NCBI GenBank assembly: GCA_911728435.2
Contig: OU452213.1
Span: forward strand, 8,225,834 to 8,289,833
Direction: 5' to 3'
DNA: 64,000 bases
From: Apoderus coryli
Taxonomy: Eukaryota > Arthropoda > Insecta > Coleoptera > Attelabidae
Part shown: positions 55,526-64,000 of the stretch, piece by piece
How the letters are laid out: the number at the start of each line of letters is the position of its first letter
Position numbering within the stretch: position 1 is the first letter of the stretch
Made by a program: the position numbers and the translations under genes
Notes under the pieces: model-generated
What the model saw: only the letters and a program-made list of their open reading frames with translations
What the model was told of the DNA's origin: nothing
Database searches by the model: none

Positions 55526-56640
55526 AGTAACTTAAAAGATTCATATCGGCTCAAAAATATAATTAAATAGTGAACATTTTCGTGCGACTATTTTTTGCAA
55601 CTTTCGATGTGGATTAACTCAGCAACAGTGCACGGATGAACTTAATTCAATTTTTGGCGATGAAGCTCTATCAAGGACCAGTGTTTATCGATGGTATCGT
55701 GAATTTAATCGTGGTCGTAGTTCACTCCAAGACCAATTTCGTGAAGGTCGTCCAAAATCAGTTGTTGTTCCGAAAACCATTGATGCTGTGCGCGAACTGA
55801 CATTTCAAGATCATGTGACCTATCAAGAGATTGAGACAACCTTAGGCATTAGTGGAACCAGCATACATTCAATATTGCATAAACATTTGACTGTCAAAAA
55901 ATTTGTTCGCGTTGGATCTCACACAATTTGTCCATCGCTCAAAAAAAGCCTCGTGTCGATTGGTCGAAAGAAATGCTCAAAAAATACGATCGTGGTGGTT
56001 CGTAACACGTCTATGACATTGTGACAGGTGATGAGTCGTGGATTTACGGGTATGAGCCCGAAAGTAAACAGCAGTCGACTGTATGGGTGTTTCAAGATGA
56101 GCGCAATCCAACAAAAGTTGTTCGCGAACGAAGCACTTCCAAGCAAATGGTCGCCTGTTTTTTTTCGGAAAAACTGGACATGTCGGAACCGTACCACTAT
56201 AACAACGCAGAACTGTCAATTCTGAATGGTACACAACCATTTGTTTGCCAGTTGTCTTCCAGAAATCAGGAAAAGCAACCGCCGAAGACGGATCACTCTT
56301 CACCACGACAATGCGAGCTCTCACATATCGGCTCAAACAACTGGATTTTTCAGCATCCAAAACATCGATTTGTTGAGTCATCCGCCGTATAGTCCTGACT
56401 TGGCACCGAATGACGTCTTTTTATTCCCGTACGTAAAAAACAAACTATAAGAGGTCAACGTTTTTCTTCACCTGAAGAAGCGGTTGCTGCATTCAGAATG
56501 CATGTTTTGGAGATACCTCAATCAGAGTGGCAAAAGTGCTTCGACAATTGGTTCAATAGCATGCAAAAGTGTATAGTTCTTCATGGGAAATATTTTGAAA
56601 AACAATAAAGTGATTTTCGATGATTAATTTTTCAGTCACT
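55526..56640 (+). pseudogene. Mariner (DD34D) transposase, second copy
   Basis: Homologous to the mariner at 17,996 from CAGTAACTTAAAAGATTCAT (55,526) onward. In order: NEHFRATIF-like start (ATG and an early codon lost), TSVYRWYREFNRGRSSLQDQ, GRPKSVVVPKTIDAVREL, VTGDESWIYGYEPESKQQST (first Asp intact), TVWVFQDERNPTKVV, ITLHHDNASSHISAQTTGFF (second Asp), and LLSHPPYSPDLAPNDVFLFP with the third Asp; I count 34 residues between the last two. Frameshifts lie near 55,910, 56,000, 56,220 and 56,270. Both TIRs are missing. Confidence 0.87.
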
Positions 56641-56837
56641 GTAGTGATTTTTATGACTGTCGGTATCCTTTGGTAGGCATAATTTATTATACGTCGTATA
56701 TACGAGGGAGAAATGTATCAAAAAACGCTGCATTCGGTGCCCTTTTATAATGTAAAGGGGCATGGGAACGGACAGCCCCGGTAGAATCGTGAAATTTATA
56801 TATTTTAAATTAACTTTGGAGAGACTATACGCAAGCT

Positions 56838-57079
56838 GCATCTATGTCTGTTTGATCTTTCCATGGCATTTGATCTTGTTGATAAAAATGTCTTGTGTGC
56901 AAAACTGGATAATCTTGGAATACGAGGTCCAATCAATGCCTAAAAAAAAATCTTATTTTACCTACAAAAGGATAGCTGTCAAAGTTCATTTTTTATAGGA
57001 TTTTAATAAGGTCGATTTGGGAATACCGCAACTTCTCTATGTCACCGACTTACAGCAAAATATTACATTCGGTTTAATA
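56838..57079 (+). pseudogene. Jockey/CR1-like RT, family A copy 3, left part
   Basis: CLFDLSMAFDLVDKNVLCAK and LDNLGIRGPINA match VALLFDLSSAFDGVD and QVGIRGPINQ of copy 2. After several breaks comes LYVTDLQQNITFGLIY, aligning with LYINDLPANITHGFQYIY just before the YADD box. The DNA transposon at 57,082 begins exactly here. Confidence 0.8.
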
Positions 57080-57081
57080 TA

Positions 57082-57430
57082 CAGGGTGGTCCAACGAAAA
57101 GTTTGCACCTAGCTTTTCTCTTTTTTTTGTAGGCGAATGCGAAAATGCTCGGACACGTCGATTTTGCTTTTGAGGGGGACACATTTTAAACATTTTTCGA
57201 TCTGCGCCTTTAACCCCCTAGCGGGGGTGAGTAACAACCCTAAAATTTTAAATGGAAAGAGGGGTCTAATGACATATCATTTGAAAGGACACAAAATTGT
57301 CTTTCTAATGATACCCTATTTGTCGAATTTTACTAAAACAGTTAATACGAAAACGACTTTAAAGACATTAAGCCGATAATTTTGGTATTAATGAGAAATA
57401 CAAATAAGTTTTAATTATTGCGAGTGAAAA
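57082..57430. repeat. Left TIR of the DD41D transposon
   Basis: Inverted partner of 58,817-59,166. Mismatches seen are few, such as GGGGGACACATT versus GGGGTACACATT. Confidence 0.92.
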
Positions 57431-57523
57431 CACCTGCAATCGTTAGCACATTCCAATGTTTGTTAGTTTTAACATTGCTTTGTAAAAAAAGTAAACAAGC
57501 TGTTAAATTGATTTATTAAAACG

Positions 57524-58597
57524 TTACATTAACAAATGTTGAAAATGTGACCCATTTGATTCCATACAATAATACAGATTTTGTTCAAATCTATTTCTAA
57601 CATTTTGTAGCATATCAGGTGTTATGTTTCTGCACTCTTCTGTAATGCGTTGGCGAAGATCTTCTATGGACTCGGGCTTCGTGGCAAAACATTTATTTTT
57701 TAAGTGCCCCCAAAGAAAAAAGTCTAAAGGCGATAAATCCGGTGACCTGGCAGGCCATTCAATTGGGCCCCTCCTTCCAATCCACCGTCCAGGGAACCGG
57801 TCATCTAAGAACTGTCTTACAGGAGCCACATAGTGCGGAGGTGCTCCATCTTGCTGGAAATAAAGCCGATCAGCAGTATGATTTTGGTCATCTTCTATTA
57901 TTTGTGTTATTAAAGGATCAATTGTGTCTTCAAGCATGTTTAGGTACACTTCACCAGTTAAATTTCCAGGAATAAAAAGTGGTCCTATAATATGATTTCC
58001 TAATATGCCACACCAGACGTTTATTTTTTGAGGATACTGGGTATGAACCTCACGGAATAAATGTGGGTTACTGTCATCCCAGTAACGGCAATTGTGCCTA
58101 TTTACAGCTCCATTCAAATAAAATGTGCATTCGTCGGAAAAACAAATGTTAAATAATAATTGCGGATCTTCAATTAAACGCTGGCTCATTGCTTCACAAA
58201 ATTGCAGCCTTCTATCAGGATCATCCTCATTTAGTTCCTGTACTAATTTGATTTTGTACGGATGAAATTTGTACGCTTTTAAAATTCGTATTATGGACGA
58301 ACGGGAGACACCTGAGGCTTCAGCTAGTTGACGGGTACTTTGACTATGATCCATTTCAACATGCCCTAAAACAGCGACTTCCACAGCTTCATTTCTGATC
58401 GGTTTCTGCGGCTGGTGTTTTACATTACAGACAGATCCGGTATCTACAAACTTTTTAACTAACTTGCCAACGTACACATCATTCACATTTTTATCGGGAT
58501 GTCTCTCATTAAATAAGCGAGCCGTAAGTCTAGCACTACTATTATTTTGAAAATAAAGTTTAACAATTTCAACTCGTTCTAGAATGGAATAAATCAT
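57524..58597 (-). CDS. DD41D-type mariner-group transposase (357 aa)
   Basis: An uninterrupted frame from ATG 58,597 (chosen because MIYSILERVEIVKLYF is the conserved start; the frame is open 13 codons further upstream without ATG). Residues ~1-60 hold the first helix-turn-helix (LTARLFNERHPDK), ~85-125 the second (TRQLAEASGVSRSSIIRILK). The catalytic domain has ICFSDECTFYLNGAVNRHN (first Asp), NVWCGILGNHIIGPLFIPG, YFQQDGAPPHY (second Asp) and PARSPDLSPLDFFLWGHLKN (third Asp in PLD). I count 41 residues between the second and third, the spacing of the DD41D (rosa-like) group. It would cut and rejoin the TIRs at TA sites. No missing catalytic residue is seen. Confidence 0.92.
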   Translation of the reverse strand: MIYSILERVEIVKLYFQNNSSARLTARLFNERHPDKNVNDVYVGKLVKKFVDTGSVCNVKHQPQKPIRNEAVEVAVLGHVEMDHSQSTRQLAEASGVSRSSIIRILKAYKFHPYKIKLVQELNEDDPDRRLQFCEAMSQRLIEDPQLLFNICFSDECTFYLNGAVNRHNCRYWDDSNPHLFREVHTQYPQKINVWCGILGNHIIGPLFIPGNLTGEVYLNMLEDTIDPLITQIIEDDQNHTADRLYFQQDGAPPHYVAPVRQFLDDRFPGRWIGRRGPIEWPARSPDLSPLDFFLWGHLKNKCFATKPESIEDLRQRITEECRNITPDMLQNVRNRFEQNLYYCMESNGSHFQHLLM

Positions 58598-58816
58598 TTT
58601 GTACGGTAAAAGTAAAATAACTTGAGAAGCAACCAAACTGAATCAATGAAAAGACTAAAATAAACGGTGTAAATTCTTTTCCTACACGTATTTGCAGTTT
58701 TTATTTCAACAAAAAACGCAAACGATTAGTGAGGAATTTAGTTCTGATAAATAAGATAGTGTTTTTGAAATCCCGTTTTTCTTCAAAGTAAATAATTTAG
58801 AAATGATTGTAGTTGT

Positions 58817-59166
58817 TTTCAGTCGTAATAATTAAAACTTATTTGTATTTCTCATTAATACCAAAATTATCGGCTTAATGTCTTTAAAGTCGTTTTCGTA
58901 TTAACTGTTTTAGTAAAATTCGACAAATAGGGTATCATTAGAAAGACAATTTTGTGTCCTTTCAAATGATATGTCATTAGACCCCTCTTTCCATTTAAAA
59001 TTTTAGGGTTGTTACTCACCCCCGCTAGGGGGTTAAAGGCGCAGATCGAAAAATATGTTTAAAATGTGTACCCCTCAAAAGCAAAATCGACGTGTCCGAG
59101 CATTTTCGCATTCGACTACAAAAAAAAGAGAAAAGCTAGGTGCAAACTTTTCGTTGGACCACCCTG
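58817..59166. repeat. Right TIR of the DD41D transposon
   Basis: Inverted partner of 57,082-57,430, ending ...GTTGGACCACCCTG before the TA. Confidence 0.92.
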
Positions 59167-59168
59167 TA

Positions 59169-59790
59169 TGTATGCAGGTGACACTACTATTTTAGTGTCT
59201 GATAAGAATCCAGAAATGTTGATGCATAAAACCAATGTAACCCTCAGGGAGTACCAAGTATGGTGTCAGAAGCACCGTCTACTTGTCAATTAGGAAAAAC
59301 CGTGCCCTCAACTTTGACATTGACTTTAACGGGGGTAGATGCATTGAACTTGACAGTATCTTTGGTATACCATACAGGGGCACGTTGGAATGCCTTCAGA
59401 GATCACAAATTGCTTACTTAATTTACCGTTACAAGTTGCTCTGTTATACCTTTAGGACAAAAAGCTACGTCCTTACTTGTGGCAGACGGGATAGATTATA
59501 CTTACCGCGCCCTAAGTACGAAGAGTTTAAAAAATCTCCAAGCTATTTCAATATGCTCGCGGCTTACATATGGAATTGCCAGCCTGAGATCAAATTTAAA
59601 AATAAACTAAAAACCTTTTTACTTGATAACGCAATCTATAGCATACAGGAATATCTTGCTTTTATACAATAGTACCTATTTGTCTTTTTAACTAATTTGT
59701 ATTTGTAATTTATAGATGTATTAATTTTGTATGTATTAGTATTTGATGTTTGACAAAAGTGTGAAATGTAAATTATTTATTTAAATATGA
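59169..59790 (+). pseudogene. Jockey/CR1-like RT, family A copy 3, right part
   Basis: It continues from the transposon edge with MYAGDTTILVSDKNPEM (YADD changed to YAGD) and WCQKHRLLVN, then a TAG at about 59,291. After a deletion of the thumb, a second frame gives FGIPYRGTLECLQRSQI, RDRLYLPRPKYEEFKKSPSY and KFKNKLKTFLLDNAIYSIQE, ending 59,672. The 3' UTR runs to about 59,790. Confidence 0.82.
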
Positions 59791-59837
59791 ATGGAACTCG
59801 TCTACTCCACAATAATCACGTGTATAATTTAATTCAA

Positions 59838-59890
59838 CAGCCAGCAGCATACATGTTTCGAGGTCACGAACCTCATCATCAGTGGTTTTA
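59838..59890 (-). ncRNA. Hammerhead-type ribozyme core, minus strand
   Basis: The minus strand reads CTGATGA (59,882-59,876), stem II GAGGT (59,874-59,870) with ACCTC (59,864-59,860), GAAA (59,859-59,856), minimal stem III AC/GT, and GTA as the cleavage triplet ending at 59,850. All core bases are present. Stem I shows only two pairs beside the core, so cleavage may be weak. The family matches the ribozyme at 1476-1527 (shared GAAACATGT and GTGGAGTAGACG). Confidence 0.65.
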
Positions 59891-60184
59891 CACAATTTAG
59901 AAAACAGTAGTATTTGTCATTATTTGTCCGATTGATTATATAAAAAATAATTACGTCTGAAAAGAATTCTTGATATTGTTATAGTAAAGACTACATCAAG
60001 TTAATTTTATTTGTTACTTACCACATTGCGGAAAGATTTTTTTATATAAAATTAAAATTATTTAATGAGAATGTACGAAATAACCATCTAAATCATACAC
60101 TCACATTCACATAATATGATTTTGTTACGTTTTTTACGCATATTCATGCGTTACGTTTGTAATAAAGTATTTAGAATTATACAA

Positions 60185-60238
60185 TCTTTTTATTATTATT
60201 TATTATTATTATTTATTATTATTATTATTATTTATTAA
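60185..60238. repeat. (TTATTA/TTTA)n microsatellite
   Basis: A run of ATT triplets with occasional TTTATT interruptions, probably a former retroelement tail. Confidence 0.85.
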
Positions 60239-60304
60239 CCGCATGGTGACAAATGCGGTTATAGAAACAGTGATATTTAGTTTTCTTTTCTTGAGTCTTA
60301 TTTC

Positions 60305-60545
60305 TTCAATATTTAGATTTGAAACTTCTTGGGATGAGGCACACAAATTACACAACAAAGAAAACACTACTTGTCCACTAGACGATTTTTGTATGTATAT
60401 TACCTGAAGAAGGCAACAGATGTACGTTGCCGAAACGTTGTTTTTTAAAAAATGTTTTGACAATAAATAACAAGTCGTTATTTAACCTGTTGTGTAATTT
60501 GTGAGCCTCATCCCAAGAAGTTTCAAATCTAAATATTGAAGAAAC
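60305..60545. repeat. Penelope-like terminal region: inverted repeats around a hammerhead
   Basis: TTCAATATTTAGATTTGAAA (from about 60,305) and its reverse complement near 60,520-60,540 are arms of an imperfect ~53-bp inverted repeat (left arm to ~60,357; right arm from ~60,490). Between them is a hammerhead core. CAAGTCGTTATTTAAC and GAGCCTCATCCCAAG are shared with 17,440-17,530. Confidence 0.75.
60395..60445 (+). ncRNA. Hammerhead-type core (Penelope-like)
   Basis: CTGAAGA (60,404-60,410), stem II GGCAAC (60,412-60,417) with GTTGCC (60,426-60,431), GAAA (60,432-60,435), then ACGT as minimal stem III. Stem II has six perfect pairs. Stem I is weak next to the core (AC/GT only), so activity is doubtful without dimerisation. 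Confidence 0.62.
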
Positions 60546-60599
60546 AGTGATTTGCAATTTTATGATATTCAAGAATTTTCCTATTTGAAGGTTGACATT

Positions 60600-61400
60600 T
60601 ACATACAGGTATTGACCAGCTTGCTGGAGGTATTTTCTGCGACCTGTCGAAGGCTTTCGACTGTGTCAATCATGATATTTTGCTTGGAAAACTTGCCAAA
60701 TATGGCGTACAAAATTCATCTGTTAAACTCCTGGCAAGCTATTTCGATCGACGTCACCAGCCAACATTTTATAACAACGTTTTGTCTGATATGTCCTTGA
60801 TTAAACATGGTGTCCCACAGGGCTCTGCGCTATTTCTTATATATGTTAATGATTTTCCAGGTTATGTCAGGGACACTTATTTTACACTGTTCGCGGATGA
60901 TACGACGATGCTCCGAGTGTCCAGTAGCCTCGAAAGTCTTCAAAATCAGTTGCGGGAGGTGCGGTCGAGGGCTTCCGACGGGTTTGAGGCTAATAAGCTA
61001 TGTTTAAATCAAAGTAAAACAGAAACAATTATATTTTCGCTTCGCGATATTCGGGACATTGACAATCCTTCAGGAGTTAAGTTTTTGGGCACTGTGCTTG
61101 ATGCGAGACTGTTTTGGGATCAGCATGTTGAGAGCGTTTCCGGCAAGCTGTGTAAGATCGTCTACCTGTTGGGCAGCCTGAGGGACGAGGTGTCTAAGGT
61201 GTTCTAAGAACAACATATTTTGCCTTATTTCAGAGCGCTATGTCATATGCAATTCTGAACTTGGGGCACTCTAGCCATGCCAGTAGCGTTTTTAAAATAC
61301 AGAGGCGTGCAATTCGATCTATGCTTGGCCTAAATTATCGTGAGGATGTTAAGGAACATTTTAAAATGCTAAACATTCTAACCCTGCACAGAAAAAAAAA
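60600..61400 (+). pseudogene. Jockey/CR1-like RT, family D copy 2
   Basis: It begins AGGIFCDLSKAFDCVNHDIL (first catalytic Asp), then after a frame change VKLLASYFDRRHQPTFYNNV, IKHGVPQGSALFLIYVNDFP (a few residues lost in the box) and YFTLFADDTTMLRVS (ADD), NKLCLNQSKTETIIFSL and GVKFLGTVLDARLFWDQHVE. TAA at 61,205 ends this frame; a further frame gives SAMSYAILNLGHSSHAS and IQRRAIRSMLGLNYREDVKE up to about 61,395, where the foldback element starts. Confidence 0.84.
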
Positions 61401-61404
61401 CCTT

Positions 61405-61905
61405 GGTTCAGGTAGATAAAAAACGTAAGCACCACAGGGACAGCCAAAACCTTGTCTACCCCTTCTAGAAAAATTTACTTTATTATTATTTAAGAGACAA
61501 ACACTTTTTGTCATTTAAATAAAAATATATTGTATGCCAGCAAAGTTTATTAGTTATTTTAGTAATGTAGAAAAATTTACTGGATAGACCTTATGTCATT
61601 TAGATAATATTCTTGAATAGTTTACATATGCTCCTTGTCTGGGAGAGACAAACACTATTTGTCATTTAAATAAAAGTATATTGTATGCCAGCAAAGTTTA
61701 CTAGTTATTTTAGTGATGATACTCGATTAATGTCTATCCAGTAAATTTTTCTACGTTACTAAAATAACTAATAAACTTTGCTAACATACAATATATTTTT
61801 ATTTAAATGACAATAATGTTTGTCTCTCTCTTCTAGTAATTTTTTCTAGAAGGGGTAGACAAGACTTGGGGGTCCCTGTGGTGCTTACGTTTTTTTATCT
61901 GAACC
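61405..61905. mobile_element. ~500-bp foldback element
   Basis: The ends are GGTTCAG and CTGAACC. Two ~190-bp arms (about 61,405-61,595 and 61,715-61,905) are reverse complements, with shared blocks ACGTAAGCACCACAGGGAC, CCCCTTCTAGAAAAA and GTATGCCAGCAAAGTTTA. A ~90-bp part of the left arm is repeated directly at 61,645-61,735. No coding capacity. It interrupts or abuts the C-terminus of the RT at 60,600. Confidence 0.82.
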
Positions 61906-61911
61906 ACCATC

Positions 61912-62215
61912 AGTTTTTTAGTGCGACTCTTATTTATTTATTTTTTTAAAATAAACTTAAGCCTACTGAAAATCTTGTATTAGGTATAATATAAGCTAGG
62001 TATATATAGTCAAACTTCAATCTACACATGTTAAAGTGGGTAGGTATAATGCGGCTGAATCCTTTGCCGGAATTCCTGAGAATATTGCTCAGCACATAAA
62101 CAACTAGGGTTGGTTGATCTTGGAAGCGGTCGGAGTGACAATGTCGGTTAACTTAGAGAAAAGTTGTACAATTTAAACACCTTTTAAATGGTGTTTTCAA
62201 AAGTAAAGTAAATTT
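61912..62215. other. No gene seen
   Basis: Spacer between the foldback element and the large inverted repeat. Nothing recognised. Confidence 0.5.
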
Positions 62216-63060
62216 AGCAGTTTTCGAGAATTTCTTAAAAATCAATTTTTTGCGATATTAGTTTTTATTGATTTCAGACATTATTTTTACAGATATATAA
62301 AAAAATGAAAAGCACTTTCTCATTGTTACTTTTTGAGGAGACTCGACGTTTCGTTTTCGAAAAACCATCAACTTCGATTTTTTAAATACGGGCCTTGATT
62401 TTCTATTGTTAAATTTAAAGCGATTTTCAATTCAAAAATAGGTGGTTTAAACAAGTTTTCAGTATTTTTAGTTGTTATTTAAACTTATTCAAGAAAAATC
62501 GCCATAGTTTGGGACTTAACTGACTGAATGCAGAGTATATACCTAATTAGTAATTTTTGCAAAGAAATTCTTTCGACGTTAATCAAAATTATTTATTATT
62601 ATTTGCCAATTTATTTCTGTCAGCACATTTTATTCTGTACGCAGTTTTTTAAATTTAGTTAAAATTTTTGTGCTTTTTGATATTATTAAAAAAACGCCTT
62701 TCTCAGATGAATTTTTTACGCAAAATAAGTGCCAAACTATGGCGATTTTTCTTGAAGTTTAAATAACAGCTAAAAATACTGAAAACTTGTTGAAACCATT
62801 CCGTTACATCTATTTTTGTTTTGAAAATGGCTTTACATTTAACAATAAAAAATCCAGGGCCGTATTTAAAAAATCGAAGTTGATGGTTTTTCAAAAACGA
62901 AATGTTGTAATGAATATTTGTAAACGCTATATTTTTCTCATAAAAAAGTAACAATGAGAGCTTTTAAGTTTTTTATATCTGTAAAAATAATGTCAGAAAT
63001 CAATAAAAACTAAAATCGCAAAAAAAATGCATTTTCTTAAAAAAAATACGGTAAAATATA
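62216..63060. repeat. Large inverted repeat, ~300-bp arms
   Basis: The left arm (about 62,225-62,520) and right arm (about 62,727-63,045) are reverse complements with scattered differences. Examples are AACTTCGATTTTTTAAATACGG with its complement near 62,862, and CGCCATAGTTTGG with CCAAACTATGGCG. The ~205-bp centre is not palindromic. It is probably a non-autonomous foldback transposon; no TIR of a named superfamily or target duplication is clear. Confidence 0.8.
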
Positions 63061-64000
63061 GTTTATACCTAATTCATTTTCTACTATAAATATTATACAT
63101 TTCAAGATCTACTAACTAGGTATTAGGTAGTTATCTAATTTGGGGACAAATAAACCTAAAATGTATTGGTTATTTAAAAAAAAATCGACTTTTCCGAAAA
63201 ACAATGACGCTGAAACAAAAAAAATTTATCAAAGAAACTTTAGATTTCTTATGAGGAAACTAAGTAAAATAACAGATTCTACCGGTACGTACGAGAAATG
63301 ATAAGATAATTCCAATCCACAAATCCTAACTCACAGACATTGGTAAAATGATAAACAAATCAATACATACCTTTACAAAAGAAAGAAAAAAGTCATACCT
63401 AGCTAAAATATTTATGTAACTTCTTTTGAAAAACTGCATTAATTTCCTAAAAATTAATCCGTCCCTGGCAAATTAAATATATTATCGTGAACCCATCTAA
63501 ACTATTGTTTAGTTGCTGTAAATGGAGGAATACCATATTAAGATTGATTAAATTAGAAAAAGTATTTTAAATTAGGATTAAGTACCTACTAAATAATACG
63601 TATCTAGAGAGGTATCTATTGCCAAAGATTATATCTGATATTGCCATGAAATAAGATTGTTTGCATTGGTCGTAAAATTATAAAAATAAATAATTAAATA
63701 ATAATTATTATAATTTACTTACCGATAAAAGTATCAACGAGCTCCCTCAGATTCCAGCTAATTAATATTTCTTTTGTTTCCTCCATAGATATTAATAATA
63801 TATATTTAACAAAACTCAACACGCCAAACTAATCACTAATCACTACACTTAATTATGTTGGATGCTCATTGGTTAATATCTGTTACTGTATCTGTATAGT
63901 CCGTCCTCACCACTTGTAGAAATTGGGAGATCAATACCTAGGTATATACTATCAATAGATCAAATTTTGAAATTGAAATATCTTCAGATTAGAACACAAA
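63061..64000. other. No gene seen
   Basis: AT-rich DNA with no open frame of interest, no domain and no repeat recognised. Confidence 0.5.

Larger units (their letters stand above)
57082..59166. mobile_element. Intact-looking DD41D mariner-group transposon with ~350-bp TIRs
   Basis: A 2,085-bp element with ends CAGGGTGGTCCAACGAAAAG in inverted orientation, TA at 57,080-57,081 and 59,167-59,168. The TIRs (57,082-57,430 and 58,817-59,166) are nearly identical. A single intact transposase frame lies between them on the minus strand. Removing the element and one TA restores the reading across the RT at LIY/MYAGDTT. Confidence 0.92.

Overview
This window reads as intergenic, repeat-dense chromosomal DNA from an arthropod, most likely an insect (a beetle or similar is only a guess). 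The grounds are AT-rich sequence; Penelope-like elements with hammerhead ribozymes; mariner/Tc1-group and hAT transposons; many Jockey/CR1-like non-LTR retrotransposons with (ATT)n-type tails; an errantivirus (insect gypsy-group retrovirus); and a nuclear copy of mitochondrial DNA in the ancestral insect order trnP-nad6-cob. I found no convincing host protein gene, no nuclear tRNA or rRNA gene and no CRISPR array. Nearly every long open frame is a transposable-element fragment.

Layout. 1-1.6 kb: the 3' half of a Penelope-like element (running off the left edge), a 200-bp palindrome carrying a complete hammerhead ribozyme, and a second, different complete hammerhead. 1.6-4.4 kb: transposase and reverse transcriptase (RT) pseudogenes. 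4.58-6.61 kb: a DNA transposon with ~390-bp terminal inverted repeats, split by a ~600-bp mitochondrial insertion. 7.5-13.5 kb: a satellite-like array with a ~575-bp higher-order period, interrupted by a retroelement/hAT insertion. 13.5-23 kb: RT and transposase pseudogenes, including a mariner with both ends that carries an RT insertion. 26.9-29.55 kb: two Penelope-like copies joined head to head. 29.6-33.2 kb: RT pseudogenes. 34.0-35.3 kb: a deleted hAT. 35.4-38.2 kb: a TA-flanked terminal-inverted-repeat (TIR) element with mostly non-transposon cargo.

39.7-51.5 kb: a second satellite (~82-bp unit) with nested insertions. A non-LTR element sits in the satellite, and a near-intact errantivirus (43,589-50,946, apparently identical LTRs) sits in the 3' UTR of that non-LTR element. 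52.8-54.8 kb: a fairly long Jockey-like RT. 55.5-56.6 kb: a second mariner copy. 57.08-59.17 kb: an intact-looking DD41D-type transposon with ~350-bp TIRs, inserted exactly at the YADD motif of a non-LTR RT. 59.8-64 kb: more hammerhead-bearing Penelope-like remnants, an RT fragment, a 500-bp foldback element and a large inverted repeat.

The genes do not form a pathway; the window is a layered record of transposition. The best-preserved pieces are the errantivirus gag and pol, the DD41D transposase and the hammerhead ribozymes near 1.16 and 1.49 kb. Coordinates of repeat edges and pseudogene ends are read by eye and may be off by a few to tens of bases.
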